Under the pieces are notes generated by a model, which saw only the letters and a program-made list of their open reading frames with translations, had not been told where the DNA came from and searched no databases. Below, one piece after another: positions 1 through 11,400 of a stretch of DNA of 64,000 bases. A program made the translations under genes and the position numbers. Origin of the DNA: Incurvaria masculella. Taxonomy: Eukaryota; Arthropoda; Insecta; Lepidoptera; Incurvariidae. The stretch is from NCBI GenBank assembly GCA_946894095.1, contig OX335660.1, positions 11,413,001-11,477,000 of the forward strand. The letters run 5' to 3'. Each line of letters opens with the position of its first letter. Position 1 is the stretch's first letter.

Positions 1-365
1 TTCTGGACTAATTTGGGAACAAACAACCGAATCCGTTTAATAAGCCTTCTAGGCTGTTGAAAAGGGCACCATTTTTAATTAATCAACTTCCCTTTTGTAT
101 ATTTTTTTCACGAAAATTAATCCTTTGTTTCCTGACGGTGCAAGAAAAGGCTTGCTTTATTTTGGAAATTTCGATTCATATCCTTTCTAGCATTAGAAAA
201 GCGAGCATGGATAATACAAAGGATAACTTGATGCTTTAAAAACCTATCGAAACAGAGAGCGTTTGACAGGATTTTGTATGTTAAATCCTATGGATACTAA
301 CATTAAACTAAGAAAAACAGGATGATGGATATTAATGGATACTGATGGATGGATGGGACTATGGA
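1..365. other. unassigned non-coding DNA
   Basis: AT-rich sequence with short frames only. I see no repeat shared with the rest of the window apart from a small (GGAT)-type run near 330-370. Confidence 0.5.
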
Positions 366-430
366 TGGATACTAAAACCATGACAGAAAGTGTGGTATTA
401 GCCATTCATGTCCAGTCACATCCTAATGTA
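366..430 (+). mobile_element. SINE tail fragment
   Basis: The stretch matches the last 60 bases of the full SINE copy that starts at 475: the hairpin ACCATGACAG...GTGGTATTAGCC followed by ATGTCCAGTCACAT. It is an isolated 3' end of the same family just upstream of a complete copy. Confidence 0.7.
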
Positions 431-474
431 TCCCACGAATTAATTTCCCCACGAAGGTGTCTCAGGAACGTACG

Positions 475-870
475 TTTTGTCAGCCTCAGTGGCCCAGTGG
501 CGCGACACTTCGGCGATCGCTCTCCGAAGTTAAGCAACGCTGGGTCCGGTCTGGTCTTGGATGGGTGACCATTCGACCGTTGAGAGAGGCTGGCCGTGGT
601 TCCGATTCCACGTTAAGCTGTAGGTCCCCTTCCTTACTTACTAGGTGGTAGGGTTTATCCCGCCCGGGTTGGTACCATCGCATTGGATGAACGATGGTCG
701 AAGCGCCAATGAAAATTGTCCGTGTTTTCCATCCAGTTCAATGTAGCCGTGCAATATAAGGAAGGTCCTGGCATGGCACCTAGTTCCCATGTGGTGTGTT
801 GGGCTAATACCATGACAGAACTTGTGGTATTAGCCAACCATGTCCAGTCACATAAAAAAAAAAGGAACGT
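475..870 (+). mobile_element. Full-length SINE with 5S rRNA-derived head
   Basis: The head (about 500-575) contains CCGAAGTTAAGCAACGCTGG and CTTGGATGGGTGACC, which are the internal promoter regions (box A to box C) of 5S rRNA, so Pol III transcription from an internal promoter is expected. Before it stands GCCCAGTGGCGCG, which resembles a tRNA box A. The body runs from CTGTAGGTCCCCTTCC (near 620) through GGTGGTAGGGTTTA and GATGGTCGAAGCG to a tail hairpin TAATACCATGAC...GTGGTATTA (810-835). The element ends in an A-run at 853-862. The copy at 21366-21760 has the same ends on the other strand, which fixes the element length at about 390 bp. It has no coding capacity and would depend on a LINE for retrotransposition. 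Confidence 0.85.
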
Positions 871-954
871 ACGTGCCGGGTTATGGGGCAGGCTTAGATG
901 TTAGGATGGCCCTGGGGCTGCGAGGAGACGCGGGAAGGAAAGGATACTATCCTA

Positions 955-1040
955 ACCTACCACATTATGTTTGATTGAATTTTATTTATTTTAAACTTCT
1001 GGTAGTCAAACTACATAAGAAAAAATGGAAAGAGCCGCCA
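955..1040 (-). mobile_element. LINE 3'-end fragment
   Basis: The core TTGGTAGTCAAACTACA-like sequence with a T-rich flank also occurs inside the LTR retrotransposon at 12565-12660. Read on the minus strand it ends in an A/T-rich tail, as a 5'-truncated LINE would. The source LINE is not in the window. Confidence 0.45.
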
Positions 1041-1369
1041 AGAAGAGCCCGCAAAGAAAAATCACTGGTTTTGTAAATTTGTTAGACGGGAAATAAACAC
1101 TTGAAGTGAATACTACTGCCAAACAAAACATTTTGGTAGATCAGTTAAAGACAAAGAAGAAACAACAGAAGAAACGGCAACGCTCAGTTCAAAGTATGTA
1201 ATTTAAACAGTTATTACTTAACCAAACAAAGTTGATAATACAATAATACCTATGCATATAATTCTTACAAGTATTTTCTGGCGTAAGAGCCGATCATATG
1301 TTAATATGTCAACACTCGCTGTCGTAAATCGCAAAATAAAGAATATTGTGCTTGCAATTTCTTTAATAT

Positions 1370-1625
1370 TAGCTGAGGTACCCGGATGCGCTCGGGTCAA
1401 TGTCGTTTTGGACCGATGTCGGGCTGATTTTTTTGTTGGATATTATTTGAGTTCCCCAAACTTTCATGCCCTATTTCACCCCCTTCGAGTATAATTTTCT
1501 CCTACAAAATATAGTCCATGTCCTTTTACAAGGTCCAGACCTATATACCGAAATTCATCAAAATTGTTTAGGCGTGAAAACGCATCAGACAGACAGAGTC
1601 ACTTTAGCATTTATAATAGTAGCAT
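1370..1625 (+). repeat. Interspersed repeat D, copy 1
   Basis: Begins AGCTGAGGTACCCGGATGCG and ends near CAGACAGACAGAGTCACTTT, a layout common to a widespread arthropod interspersed repeat. A second copy of its left part lies at 44806-44965. The class of element is not clear from sequence alone. Confidence 0.6.
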
Positions 1626-2131
1626 TTTTTTTAAAACAAAAAAATACTGAGAAGAGATTTGTTACTAAGTTGTCCGCCAAATATCTCAGCTTTCGCCTAA
1701 AATTCAACCGAAAATCAGCACCTCATCTCACTTACCACTTCATTCGCCTTAATAATCAATTTTCGAAGCTCTCACATTACACATAAATGGCCATTAGGGG
1801 CCATTTCCATTAATCCCCGACAAATCAGACAATCTGGTTACCAAATCCGCTTCCATCGCGTATGTATTATTAATCGGCCTTAACTAAGGTTAGCACATAG
1901 AAACGTAGCACCCAATTATTCACGAATGAACAAATGTAGCCGTTTGAATTATATTTGGGCGCTCCCCAGTGATCTTCGTCGGGGTACTCCGGCGGCACTA
2001 ATGTGACGAGACTAGCCGCTGGAGTCCCTCGGGACCCTGCGGATGACAGCGGCAGAGGGACGCGGGAATGTATGCGGAGTTGCGCTATGGAATTTTAGTT
2101 TCGGCAAAGAATATATACACTTCGGAATATT
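1626..2131. other. unassigned, possibly constrained non-coding DNA
   Basis: No repeat or frame is supported. The text is compositionally mixed, with AATTA/TAATTA-type sites and a small perfect hairpin AAATGGCC...GGCCATTT at about 1787-1808, and unlike its surroundings it is not simply AT-rich. Conservation cannot be judged from one sequence. Confidence 0.3.
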
Positions 2132-2660
2132 TTTGGTCACGATAAGGTAAATGGCTGAATCTGGGTTCACAGCTTAGAGAGCAACCATCTGATGCTAAAA
2201 ATGTCGGTCTGCCTGTGCCAAGTGGTTGCGTTAGCTAGATTGGCTATACAATATAGATGTTAGTATGATACCTGCTAATGAATATACTGATGGTCTGGAT
2301 ATATTTATACCTTTCATTTTACAACAATAACGAGTCGGTTTAGTAATTAGATACTTCAATATACTTTAAGTAATATCTGTTACCTAAATCGCCTATAACT
2401 ACGAAATGTAACCAAAGATTGGTCCAGTTTTGGTATTACTAAGCAAGTATGTACTGTTACTTTCATGTTTCGTTATTTGCAGCCATTTATCTTATCATAT
2501 TTTTTTGTCACGATAATACTTTTTCAGGCGCCATTTCTAGGTAATGCAACCACTTGGCGCAGGCAGACCGACACATTTAGTTTAAGAGGGTTAGTCTTTA
2601 TCACGTGAACCCAATACAGCCATTTACGTTATCGTTACGATTTTTTTGTGACCTCCTAGT
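2132..2660. mobile_element. Inverted-repeat element (MITE-like)
   Basis: Left arm 2138-2245 contains GTCGGTCTGCCTGTGCCAAG. The right arm (about 2525-2643) carries its reverse complement CTTGGCGCAGGCAGACCGAC, and the similarity continues outward through TAAATGGCTG and GGGTTCAC. The arms are about 100 bp and imperfect, and the centre is AT-rich and non-coding. The outer ends are not sharp enough to name a target duplication or superfamily. Confidence 0.65.
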
Positions 2661-3751
2661 CTATAACGTGAATTTACTTGCTGCGTTCGGTGCAAATTCT
2701 CCTCTTGCAAAGATTGGATACCATTTGGAAGAATTCTCATCATACAAAAGTGGTTTGTAGATCATTTAGAAACAACTTGATTTTAAGGGGTCCGTCGCAA
2801 GAACTGCGAAAAAGGGTAACTTAATAGGACCGCTTTGAAATATGTCTGTCGGTTACACGAAAATATGTCTGGCACCAATAATACAATAGGATCTACATTA
2901 AAATACGCCGTAAAAGGCCGCACTAAGATCAAATATCGAATTGGTATTTAAATTTGTTTGTTTGTAAGTTCAGATCGAAAAAGCTTGTAGTTTTAAATTA
3001 GGAAAATAAAAAAAAGGCCCATTCGTGGCACCAAGGTCCTTCGGGAATGTCCTTTGTAAGACCAAATTATGACGCAAGTATTCTAGCACCCTTGTCCCGA
3101 AAAAAAAGAGTCGGTTAAATTGAACCAATCTTGTTTAATTGGAAATAAGGAAATTTTCTATAAAGTGGCAACAACAATCATTTGCAGCAACTTCACTATG
3201 AAACGTCAACTGTCAAACTGTGAGCGAGACGAGAGCAGGTCAGTTTGTTTATTTTGACTGAATTCGTAAAACTGGTCCAATTTACCCGAGTTTCCCGTAT
3301 TTGGTTCTCGAGATCCATAAAGATGTTCATATTTTTATTGTTTCCATAAATAACAGAACGAAAGTGTATTCGTCATACAATACATTATTCACGAATCGTC
3401 GAAAGGTGACGTCAAATTGATGAATGCCGTCGTAAGCGTTGAACGCGCTGTCTCGCGCGCAAAGTGTGGCGAGGTGAGGAGGACGCGAAAGAAAGGGAAT
3501 TCTGAAAGGGAGAGTGACGGATGGAGAGGAATCTCATTCGTTAACTACATTGTTTTCACAAGGTGTTTCTACTTCAGGTGGAAAGCTTGGTGTAGACCGC
3601 GAGACCATGGGGTCAGGGCTTTCTTACAATATAACTGTGATCGCAGGAAAACAATGCGACCTTCGTGTTGTAGAGGATGTTGGCGTAGGTGTGGTCCAAA
3701 CGTATTCCTTTAATACGTATTCCTAACCCTAAGTACGGCGCCAATAAAAAC
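2661..3751. other. unassigned non-coding DNA
   Basis: A 98-codon open frame at 3417-3713 has no recognisable domain and overlaps another open frame of different phase. I do not treat it as a gene. Nothing else is recognised. Confidence 0.4.
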
Positions 3752-4051
3752 AACCGGCCAAGTGCGAGTCAGACTCGCACACGAAGGGTTCCGTGCCATC
3801 GTACAAGATTTAACACAAAACAATCACGTTTTTTGTATTTTTAATGTTTTTTTTATTTCCACTTTCATTTCTATTATTTTTCAATTTTACCTATTTCTTG
3901 TTATAGCGGCAAAATACATACACACTCTGTGAAATTTTCAGCTTCCTACCTATTATGGTTCATGAGCCCTGTGACAGACGGACGGACGGACGAACGGACG
4001 GACAGACGGATAGACGGACGGACAGCGGAGGCTTCGTAATAGGGTTCCGTT
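3752..4051 (+). repeat. Repeat A, copy 1, with (ACGG)n
   Basis: Starts AACCGGCCAAGTGCGAGTC, which forms a palindrome with the following GACTCGCAC. It then carries ACGAAGGGTTCCGT, an AT-rich centre with a TAGCGGCAAAATA motif, and a degenerate (GACG)n run at 3975-4024. The copy is cut after GGGTTCCGTT and joins repeat B directly. Confidence 0.8.
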
Positions 4052-4275
4052 GGTAAAATGGGCCCTCGCCCGTCCACAACGTCGCATCGCCGTCCGCGCC
4101 ATTACTTCGTTTTCGCTTAGTGTTCTTGACTTTTTTCTCTTTGCTCGGCTTCTAAGGGTCGTACCGTGATATCAAATACCTGTGTAACCTTTCTCAAGAA
4201 TTGGGCTATCAAATGCAAAAATATGTTTTCAAATCCAACTGGTAGTTCCCGAGATTAGCGCAAAACAACGAATAA
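4052..4275 (+). repeat. Repeat B, copy 1
   Basis: Runs from GGTAAAATGGGCCCTCG through TTCGTTTTCGCTTAGTGTTC to GGTAGTTCCCGAGATTAGCG. The same order is seen at 18765-19020 and, less well kept, at 41445-41715. No coding capacity is seen. Confidence 0.7.
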
Positions 4276-6239
4276 CTTACAATGAAGCAAAAAAAAAATC
4301 TTCAGCTTTATTATGTTAGCACAGATAAGTTTCACAAATATATTCACCAACGAATAAAAATGGGGAATGCCCCTGAACTCGACATTGAATCCAGGGCACA
4401 TTTGGCATCGTCCCGTGGGCTACAGGAAGGAACAGCGCTCATTTGTCTCTGTAATAGTTGTTTGTGGTTGTTGGTCCCCCGACCACCCCCGCGCCCCGCC
4501 GCCGCCGCCGTGTCGTCGCCTTATCTATTGTCTGTTGGCTTCGCGGTAATCTTTTGTTTTCTTTGCTCAGTCACGAAATGACGCTTACAGGCAACATTCC
4601 TCACCGAAATTTTCAGGCACGAGTCCATGTTAAAAATTTCCTCAGAGGTATTCCGGCGAATAGAGCAGTTCACATTCGAACCGCTCAAATTTTAATCCAC
4701 TAATCTACAAAAAGGACGACTTTGTTAACAATCTAAGCTAAGCGGTGCCCTAACTAAGTTATTAATACATTGTGGACAAAACACTTTTGATTATAAAAGA
4801 AACAAAACAAGAAAATATTCTTATTTAAATTAATGATAAAAGTATTTTTCTCAGATAGTATGTCGCCTTAAGTCACTATTTTTAACCACATTTCACGATT
4901 TCAAATTACATAGAATAAAATTATAAAAAATACATTTGGAATTTAAGTGTCTAATAATTAAACCAAAGTGATGAGTCGAAAAATTAATTACCCATGCTAA
5001 TGTTTTTCTTAAAATATAACAATAGAGGAGGGAAATTGCCTTTCCAATTTCAGTTCTTCGTCCAAATTAAAGCAGATAAAGGCTGGGAAGAAATTATTGT
5101 AGCCCGATTAAGTCATTATTCCACCCTTAACCTCGGTTGGTTCTTATTAAGGAAATATTTCAGGCCAATTTATGAAACAGAAGGCGAAATTACAGAACCG
5201 ACTATTATTATAATGTCCGCTTACATTTTACAAAAAGAATCTCATCCAATAACCCCAGGGGTCCCTGAAAAATAATCATAATTTCGTGTAAAGAGCCGAA
5301 GGCCGCCCCAGGACCTCTAAGTAATGAGTTAGGATAAAGGTGATTTGAAAAGAAAATCAATAATTAAAGATAAATTTGTTGATAATGAGCGAATATTGAA
5401 AAAGGCCCGAATTTTTTTTCTTTACGAACACTGTACATAACTTGAACATTGATAACAATGGATAATAGGCTTGATTTTTTGTTTATTTTAAATGATTAGG
5501 ATTTTTTTAGTTTATTTAGTAATCCGGATTATATATAGGTTTGATTCCGCTTCTGATTCTATCGTGAAACCATCGTAAGCCAGTTTGTCAGCATCAAAAA
5601 ATAAAAAAAGATCGTTACTTCTTCACCATACGTAATCGGATTGGCAGAAAAAGAAAAAAGTACTTTTCCGAATGAGTATGCAAGAAATAAAGAAACTGAA
5701 ACTGGAACTGATAAATATGTGTTTTGTTGTGATTATGTATATGTGTTTGAAATTCCGCAATAATAATCTTAATCTGGATTTCATTGCAAACATCGAATTA
5801 TTTTAAGGTTGCAATATGCTTCCGATATTTTTTTTCACAATAACATTTGTACTGAAGTTATATTAATTATCATAATACTCGTATGTACAAATTGTTGTTT
5901 ATAAATTAACCAAAAGATTAAATTAAATTGTTTCATTATATATGTATGAAGCACAACCTAAAATAATTTTTAACTTTAAGGTTAACAATTCTAAGATTTA
6001 TAAGGATGGGCAAAATACAATAACTGAAAATCGATACCAATTACGTACGCGAGTTTCTTAAAAATAAAAATTTGTGTCTCTAAAATAAAAATCTCGGATA
6101 AACCGAGGTATAATTCGACCTACATTTTTGAGTGCACTGGCACAGATGGTAGCGACAAAGTGGAAATTGGACGCTGGCAACTGTGCCGGGAGTGAGTTTA
6201 TTAAACCTGATTTTGAAGAAACCCAAGTTACATAGGGCT
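4276..6239. other. unassigned non-coding DNA
   Basis: Short frames only. The stretch 4990-5330 is less repetitive and contains a 93-codon open frame with no recognisable domain. I see no splice or start context that would make it a gene. Confidence 0.4.
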
Positions 6240-6365
6240 ATGAACAGAGGTATGGTCCACACGTAAACCGGGTATTCCTTGATATTTTTGAAGCAAAAAA
6301 GGAAAATAACATTTTGTTTTACGACATAAAAACATCCTCCCCCATACATTTTTGTGAATACCACA
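6240..6365 (+). repeat. Degenerate copy of the right-end repeat
   Basis: GAGGTATGGTCCACACGTAAAC, TATTCCTTGATAT and CCCCATACATTTT recur in the same order at 63757-63880. This copy keeps only one arm of the hairpin. Confidence 0.45.
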
Positions 6366-7734
6366 TGCGTGTTCACGATAGAGCAATACCTGCGACAAAA
6401 GAAAGACCTCTAAAATCTCAACACCTTTCTGTCTGATATAAATGTGTGTACAGTCAATGTTCTGCGAGTATCACTCACGATTTTATTTTTGTAAATATGT
6501 TACCAATAGCGCTAGGAGAGAGGCTAAGCTAAGGTTTAGGCACGGGGATTAGAAGAATTTTGTACGGTGTTAGGGACTTTGAGGAATATACTTTGAGCCG
6601 AAAAGAAATGGCCAATAAACCGGAATACATTGGGTAATCCTTAATATGTAATGCTTAATATGTGATTTTTTAAAAATAAAAATACAATCAACCTTGGTTT
6701 TTTTTGCCCTATCCATCATTATCAGTACGTTTGTCCACCACTTTACTCGGATTATTGGCACTATATAGATGCAATTTCGAAGGAAAGTGTTATCAATGAA
6801 CCGGTATCCTAGCAAAACTATAAAAATATACATAAGAGGTGATGGTTATATGAGGGAGATGGGATATGGTTTATATGGAACTGAGGGATATAAAAAACAA
6901 ACTGGCAAACCTCTTCAAAAATTTTATTTAGTTTTCAAGTTATTTTGCTAAAGTCAATAGATAGTGAGATATACGCTGTGAAGTCGTTCTAATTAAGCTG
7001 GTAGAACTTAAAAAAACACTTTCAAAAATATTTCGTTTGAATAAGATACGTTGCGTAGTTTTTGAATTATGGCTTATTTTCGTTTACGTTCTTCCTGACG
7101 TTAAATTGGCATGCAACCATGTGCCGTTGGTTCGTGCATAAAATATTTTTCGTACAGCCTTTAAGCCGACCTAATTGCGGATTATCAATCATTTAATGAC
7201 TCACATTCGGAAAGAAATACAAGTGTATGTTTAAACATTCTTCTCGGAGTAATCTCAGACTTTATCAAACAAATTGTTCAGTCAAAGCACCTTAAAGATT
7301 CCAAACCCAGCATTATCAGTTAGGAATACCCTAACGGTACGTACTTTTGGCCCATATATACATAAGTCTGATTAAATTTTGCTGAAGTGGTTTCAAATTA
7401 GTTGGTCGGAGTGAGATTGAGTGCGTATGTCAAATTGATCGAAGCAATCTCGCTCTACAAAGTTAAGCTCGCTTCCTAAAGCTCTTAGTGAAACAAAAGC
7501 AGTATTATACAGTTCGCCGCTTCAGTATAAGTAGTCGGTGTATATACACGGTGTTTCATATTTACCGCATTTGATTCATAACAATTATTACTCTTTAAAG
7601 ATAAAACGAATTCCTATTTTTGCGATTTACTTAAGGTTTTATTATGCTTCTTTACTTTATTACTACTTTACTACTTTAAATGTTTATTGTTATTGTACGG
7701 ATTATACAATTTACCTTCTCTTGTAGAACAAGAT
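6366..7734. other. unassigned non-coding DNA
   Basis: Nothing recognised. Frames are short and rich in AT-encoded residues. Confidence 0.4.
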
Positions 7735-7870
7735 AGACTTTATGTTAAATATGTTGAATTTAGGAAAACCTATTATTGACCTTAGTTTAAGCTGATATTA
7801 TCTTGTATCAAAATGTAACTTGTAATCGCTGTTGGTTTTCTAAATAAACAAATAAAAAATAAAAAAAATA
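7735..7870 (+). other. 3'UTR-like end with poly(A) signal
   Basis: The segment ends with TTCTAAATAAACAAATAAAA followed by an A-rich run. That is how an mRNA or LINE 3' end looks when retrocopied, or a true cleavage region. No reading frame leads into it that I can support. Confidence 0.3.
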
Positions 7871-8716
7871 AATGAGATCATTTATTTTTTTATTCAAAAC
7901 ATTGTTTCCAACGAAATTAGAATGTATTTATGCTACCAGAAATACATTGTTGGATGTGACATTGGTCACATACCAAGTCAAGACATGTGACAAAGAAAAA
8001 CCAACATACTGTTGAATGTCCAAAAGGGAGACAGATTGCAGTAGAACGGAGACAAAAAAAAAGAAATAAATTGTGAAGAAAACTATTGTGTTGTTAGGTT
8101 TTAACAAAATATTTATATCCAAGAAGTTGTCCAGGATCAGGCACTCGAGTAATTCGTGTGAAACAGAATAATGCTACCAAAATAAACCAATGTCGGGGGC
8201 AAAGATCGAATAAATATTGCATAGCTATTTACGCAAACAGTTACTAATAACTGGCTTCTTCGCTATGTTTGTTGAACTGACTAATGATAAAATATAACAA
8301 ATCCGAGTGCAGTGTAGTGTATATGGATGTCAATATCTTTATGATTTGATTTGTATGTTCATCCTTTTCGTGGCTTTGCACACTTGGATACGTACAGAGA
8401 ATGTTAATAAAAATAAACGATGCGAGCAAAAACTTGCCGTCAGTAAAAATATTGTGTTTATTTATTTTTAATATAATATATAATATGTATATAATATATA
8501 TATAATATTTATTTATATATGCTGTTTATTTATTTTAATTATCTTACTTTAGTTGCTAATTTTTAAGTTATTTGTTAATTTCATAATTTTTTCGAGGTAT
8601 TAGATTATTTTATTTTCGTTATTTATACTTATAATTTAGTATAGCATACGATTTAAAAATTAAGTAAGTATATGCTTTATCTAATTGTATATAAACTAAG
8701 CATTATCAATAATAAT
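7871..8716. other. AT-rich non-coding DNA with AT microsatellite
   Basis: The only structure seen is an ATATA-rich run at 8455-8530 with TATATAAT-type units. Confidence 0.5.
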
Positions 8717-8862
8717 CGATTTCCACCCAGTTCGACGTAGCCGTGCTCATAAAGGGAAGGTCCTGGCATGGCACCTAATTCCTTCGGGAATGTGGTGTAT
8801 TGGGCTAATATCATAACGGTAGTTATGTGGTATTAGCCATCCATGTCAGGTTGCATAAAAAA
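8717..8862 (+). mobile_element. SINE, 5'-truncated copy (3' half)
   Basis: Begins CCACCCAGTTCGACGTAGCC and keeps GGTCCTGGCATGGCACC, the tail hairpin and GGTTGCATAAAAAAA. Its tail reads CATAACGGTAGTTATGTGG, the form seen in the tRNA-headed copies rather than the 5S-headed ones. The head is missing. Confidence 0.75.
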
Positions 8863-9309
8863 ACATTTTAATTTTCATTTTCAAATGCGGTCCACCTGAG
8901 TCACCCTGTACTTTCTATATTTAATTAATTTGTACACATATCACGGAAATGAATGCATGCTGTTATTCAGAAACTAAAGTGAATGTCGCTAGTAGTTTCC
9001 CGCTTCGTGAAATTGAAACAGAGCCGTGCGGTGGCACGCGTGCGGTGTGTGGGGGAAGTTTAATCGAAATAGTAAATTTCCCCGAGGAGCCCTGGGGTGA
9101 CCCGCGATTTTCCCTCACATCGTCTCACGACCACCGCGGAGCCCTAGTCTATATTTGAAGGAGTCCTGTATGGAGTCCAGAGCACTGAATAAAATATTGC
9201 TTGCATCGTCTCCTCATATCTGTGCCATGAGAGCGGTCTGCCTGAACAGCGAGCGTGGAAGGACAAGAGTGACAACATAAACTAGTGTGTATGGGGGCGG
9301 TGTTGCTAC
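8863..9309. other. unassigned non-coding DNA
   Basis: 8950-9150 is GC-richer than its surroundings and holds a 69-codon open frame with no recognisable domain. No splice or start context supports it. Confidence 0.35.
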
Positions 9310-10028
9310 TTTTACATGGTTAGCGCGGTATATGGCGTACTCCAGGTGCCAGACGACGCCCATGGGCTCATGGAACTTTCAGGAGGGCTGCGAAAACTAT
9401 GCCGGTCGGCCAGGTGCTCCTTCACACCACGAATGCAGCTCCGACATGCATTCTATATGGTAAAGACGGTAGAACACAAAGATAGACAATACATCCCTTC
9501 AAAGCTGGAGGGTCTTTAAATTCAAAGATACCTTAGGGTCGTCGAGGAGACGCACGGCCCGACGCTGTATCGAGCGGGGAGCTAAGCAGGTGCTGAGCTG
9601 AGCCGTCCCACAAATGCGAGCAATTCTCCACGCAAGACCTTCTCTGCGCCTTGTAAAGGGAATACTGACGGACCCTGTTGATAACTCTCCGCGTTTTCGA
9701 GGCGACCTTGGTTTTATCCTCGATATGCCGTCCGAAATTAAGGTTATGCGTCAGGTCGACACCAAGAATCCCTGCTTGGTGCTTAATATGTAAAGTCTTG
9801 GGAAGTCGGAGCTGCACTGAACGGAGTCCACTTTTCACTAAAGACGCACGCCTGTGTTGTGCTTGCGTTAAATTCAGCGAGGGTCTGGAGACCCCAACGG
9901 GAATCTTTTTTCAGGGTCTCTTTGAGTCTAACAACGAGGCGCCGCCTATCCTTCTCCACTTTAGCCTAACTTGCGGTCTGGAGACTAGTACTAGTACCTG
10001 CAGGCCTATACCTGCAATTCCGTAATCC
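9310..10028 (-). pseudogene. Jockey-type LINE reverse transcriptase, C-terminal part, broken
   Basis: Read on the minus strand, the segment gives the C-terminal part of an insect Jockey-clade LINE polymerase. First comes a stretch with LAEFNASTTQACVFS, then ILGVDLTHNLNFGRHIE and ENCSHLWDGSAQHLL. After a frame change near 9555 it continues with LLDDPKVSLNLKTLQL, a stop, and FYRLYHIEC. These blocks follow the order expected downstream of the YxDD motif. At least one stop and one frameshift make it inactive. The upstream RT core continues at 10555-10708. The two parts are separated by inserted elements at 10029-10554. The longest open piece is 9533-9838. Confidence 0.8.
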
Positions 10029-10394
10029 GAGCCTTTAGTCCCAGTAGTCACCAAAAGTGGCGTTTACGGCAAACCGATCGACTGGCGTTTCAAATGGAAG
10101 ATTTTGAGAAGAAATGGAGAAATTGAAGAGTGCGCGCAGTGGGCGTTTATCGTACCGAGTCTGAGTTTGTTTTGACAGCCTCAACGTTGCCGTATGTACG
10201 CCGACATTGCCGTTTACGCCGACTCCGTGTTTTCATACAAATCGGAAGTCCGAGTTTGACTTGGACAGTTTGAAGAAGTAAAACCACAGAGTATCTAGTA
10301 AAAACTTGTATGGAGTTTGACGTTTTTACGGAAAACGCCAGTGGATCGGTTTGCCGTATACGCCAATTTAGGTGACAACTGGGACTACATGCTC
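10029..10394. mobile_element. Inverted-repeat element E, copy 1
   Basis: The ends are inverted repeats of about 45 bp: GAGCCTTTAGTCCCAGTAGT on the left and the complement of GTGACAACTGGGACTACATG on the right, with GGCGTTTACGGCAAACCGAT against its mirror. A second copy lies at 51974-52335. The 366-bp length and lack of frames fit a MITE. It interrupts a LINE pseudogene. Confidence 0.75.
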
Positions 10395-10554
10395 AGGAAT
10401 CCTGAGTCTATAAAACTGCTTTTATAGCGATTTTCAAAGCGAGTTTTCCAAGGAAAAGCTTGATTAATTATAATAACTATACTCCGAAATATTTTCTTCA
10501 AGAAAATCGCTTTAAAAACCTCTATAAAAGCGGGTTTCTCGACTCAGGATTCCT
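10395..10554. mobile_element. 160-bp inverted-repeat element
   Basis: Outer ends AGGAATCCTGAGTC and GACTCAGGATTCCT are exact complements. The arms continue for about 53 bp through CTTTTATAG and AAAGCGA with mismatches. It abuts the preceding element without spacer, so one probably inserted at the edge of the other. Confidence 0.7.
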
Positions 10555-10708
10555 GATTCTTGATTACGTAATGCCAGGAATAGGCGTAAAGCACCGTGCT
10601 GTCTTTTGCGTACCAATCAATGTCACCCAAATTGAGCGTATCATTAATGGGCAGCAGAAAAAGGGTTGGGGACAGCACAGAGCCCTGCAGTACGCCGACA
10701 TTCACTGA
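10555..10708 (-). pseudogene. Jockey-type LINE reverse transcriptase, core fragment
   Basis: Minus-strand translation gives VGVLQGSVLSPTLFLLPIND followed by WYAKDSTVL. The first is the RT motif B region (QGSVLSPTLF). The second is the catalytic YADD site with the first aspartate position changed to lysine (YAKD), so the enzyme would be dead even without the other damage. The fragment joins the C-terminal part at 9310-10028 once the two inserted inverted-repeat elements are set aside. Everything 5' of motif B is absent, so the copy is 5'-truncated, as is usual for LINEs. Confidence 0.8.
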
Positions 10709-11139
10709 CATGGCTTCAACTCTTTAACTGAATAAACGACAAACTGATATAACCATCAACTTTAAAGTAACGGTAAAATTCAGAAACATAATTTTTGTTT
10801 GCTATTTACAAACATTTAATATTGATTAAACTGAACACTGAACTGAAACAGAAACTGAGAAAGAGTCTTGTGAAACAAAACAAAGAAAAAACAAAGAAAA
10901 AACACATCGGAACTGCGAACGTCGCAGAAGCGTTGATAAATGGACGAAACATTTTCCAAATATAACAAAACCTTTTGAATCGGGGAACTACAAGATATTT
11001 TCGTATAAATAGAGAAAAAAATCATACTGGAAGGCTGTATTACTTGAGACACTGTCTCGAATGGGGAGCGGAGCTGCAGGTAAACATATGAAAGCTAATA
11101 AACCTTATAAATCTTAATTTTATTTTGATTTCACTGAAA
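10709..11139. other. unassigned non-coding DNA
   Basis: Nothing recognised. AT-rich. Confidence 0.45.
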
Positions 11140-11400
11140 ACGGATGGCTAAAACCACACCTACTGTCGTAATATTAGCCTAACACACCTCTTGGGAACAA
11201 GGCGCCATGCCAGGACCTACCCTTTATCGCACACCTACATTGAAATGGATGGATAACATGAACAATTGTCGTGGCCGGGCCGGGATTTACCCTATTGCGT
11301 AGTAAGTAAGAAAGAGGGCCTACAGTTTAACGTGGAAACCGAATCACGAACGTAGGCTTTAGACATACACGGAAAGAAATGCAGTGGTTCCAATTGTGTT
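11140..11400 (-). mobile_element. SINE, degenerate copy with unidentified head
   Basis: On the minus strand the body and tail follow the family (CCATGCCAGGACCTACCC, CTACAGTTTAACGTGG as read on plus). The head region (about 11358-11400) is neither the 5S nor the tRNA type. Its sequence ACGGAAAGAAATGCAGTGG resembles the corresponding part of the copy at 27235-27530. Confidence 0.65.

Noticed and set aside
500..575. A true 5S rRNA gene
   Set aside because: Only the middle of 5S is present, followed by a SINE body. The same fusion occurs on the other strand at 21366-21760.
3417..3726. Two overlapping plus-strand frames (98 and 70 codons)
   Set aside because: Two phases open over the same GC-mixed text. 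Neither shows a domain.
4994..5275. 93-codon plus-strand frame as an exon
   Set aside because: Residue mix is plausible, but no splice sites, start context or domain support it.
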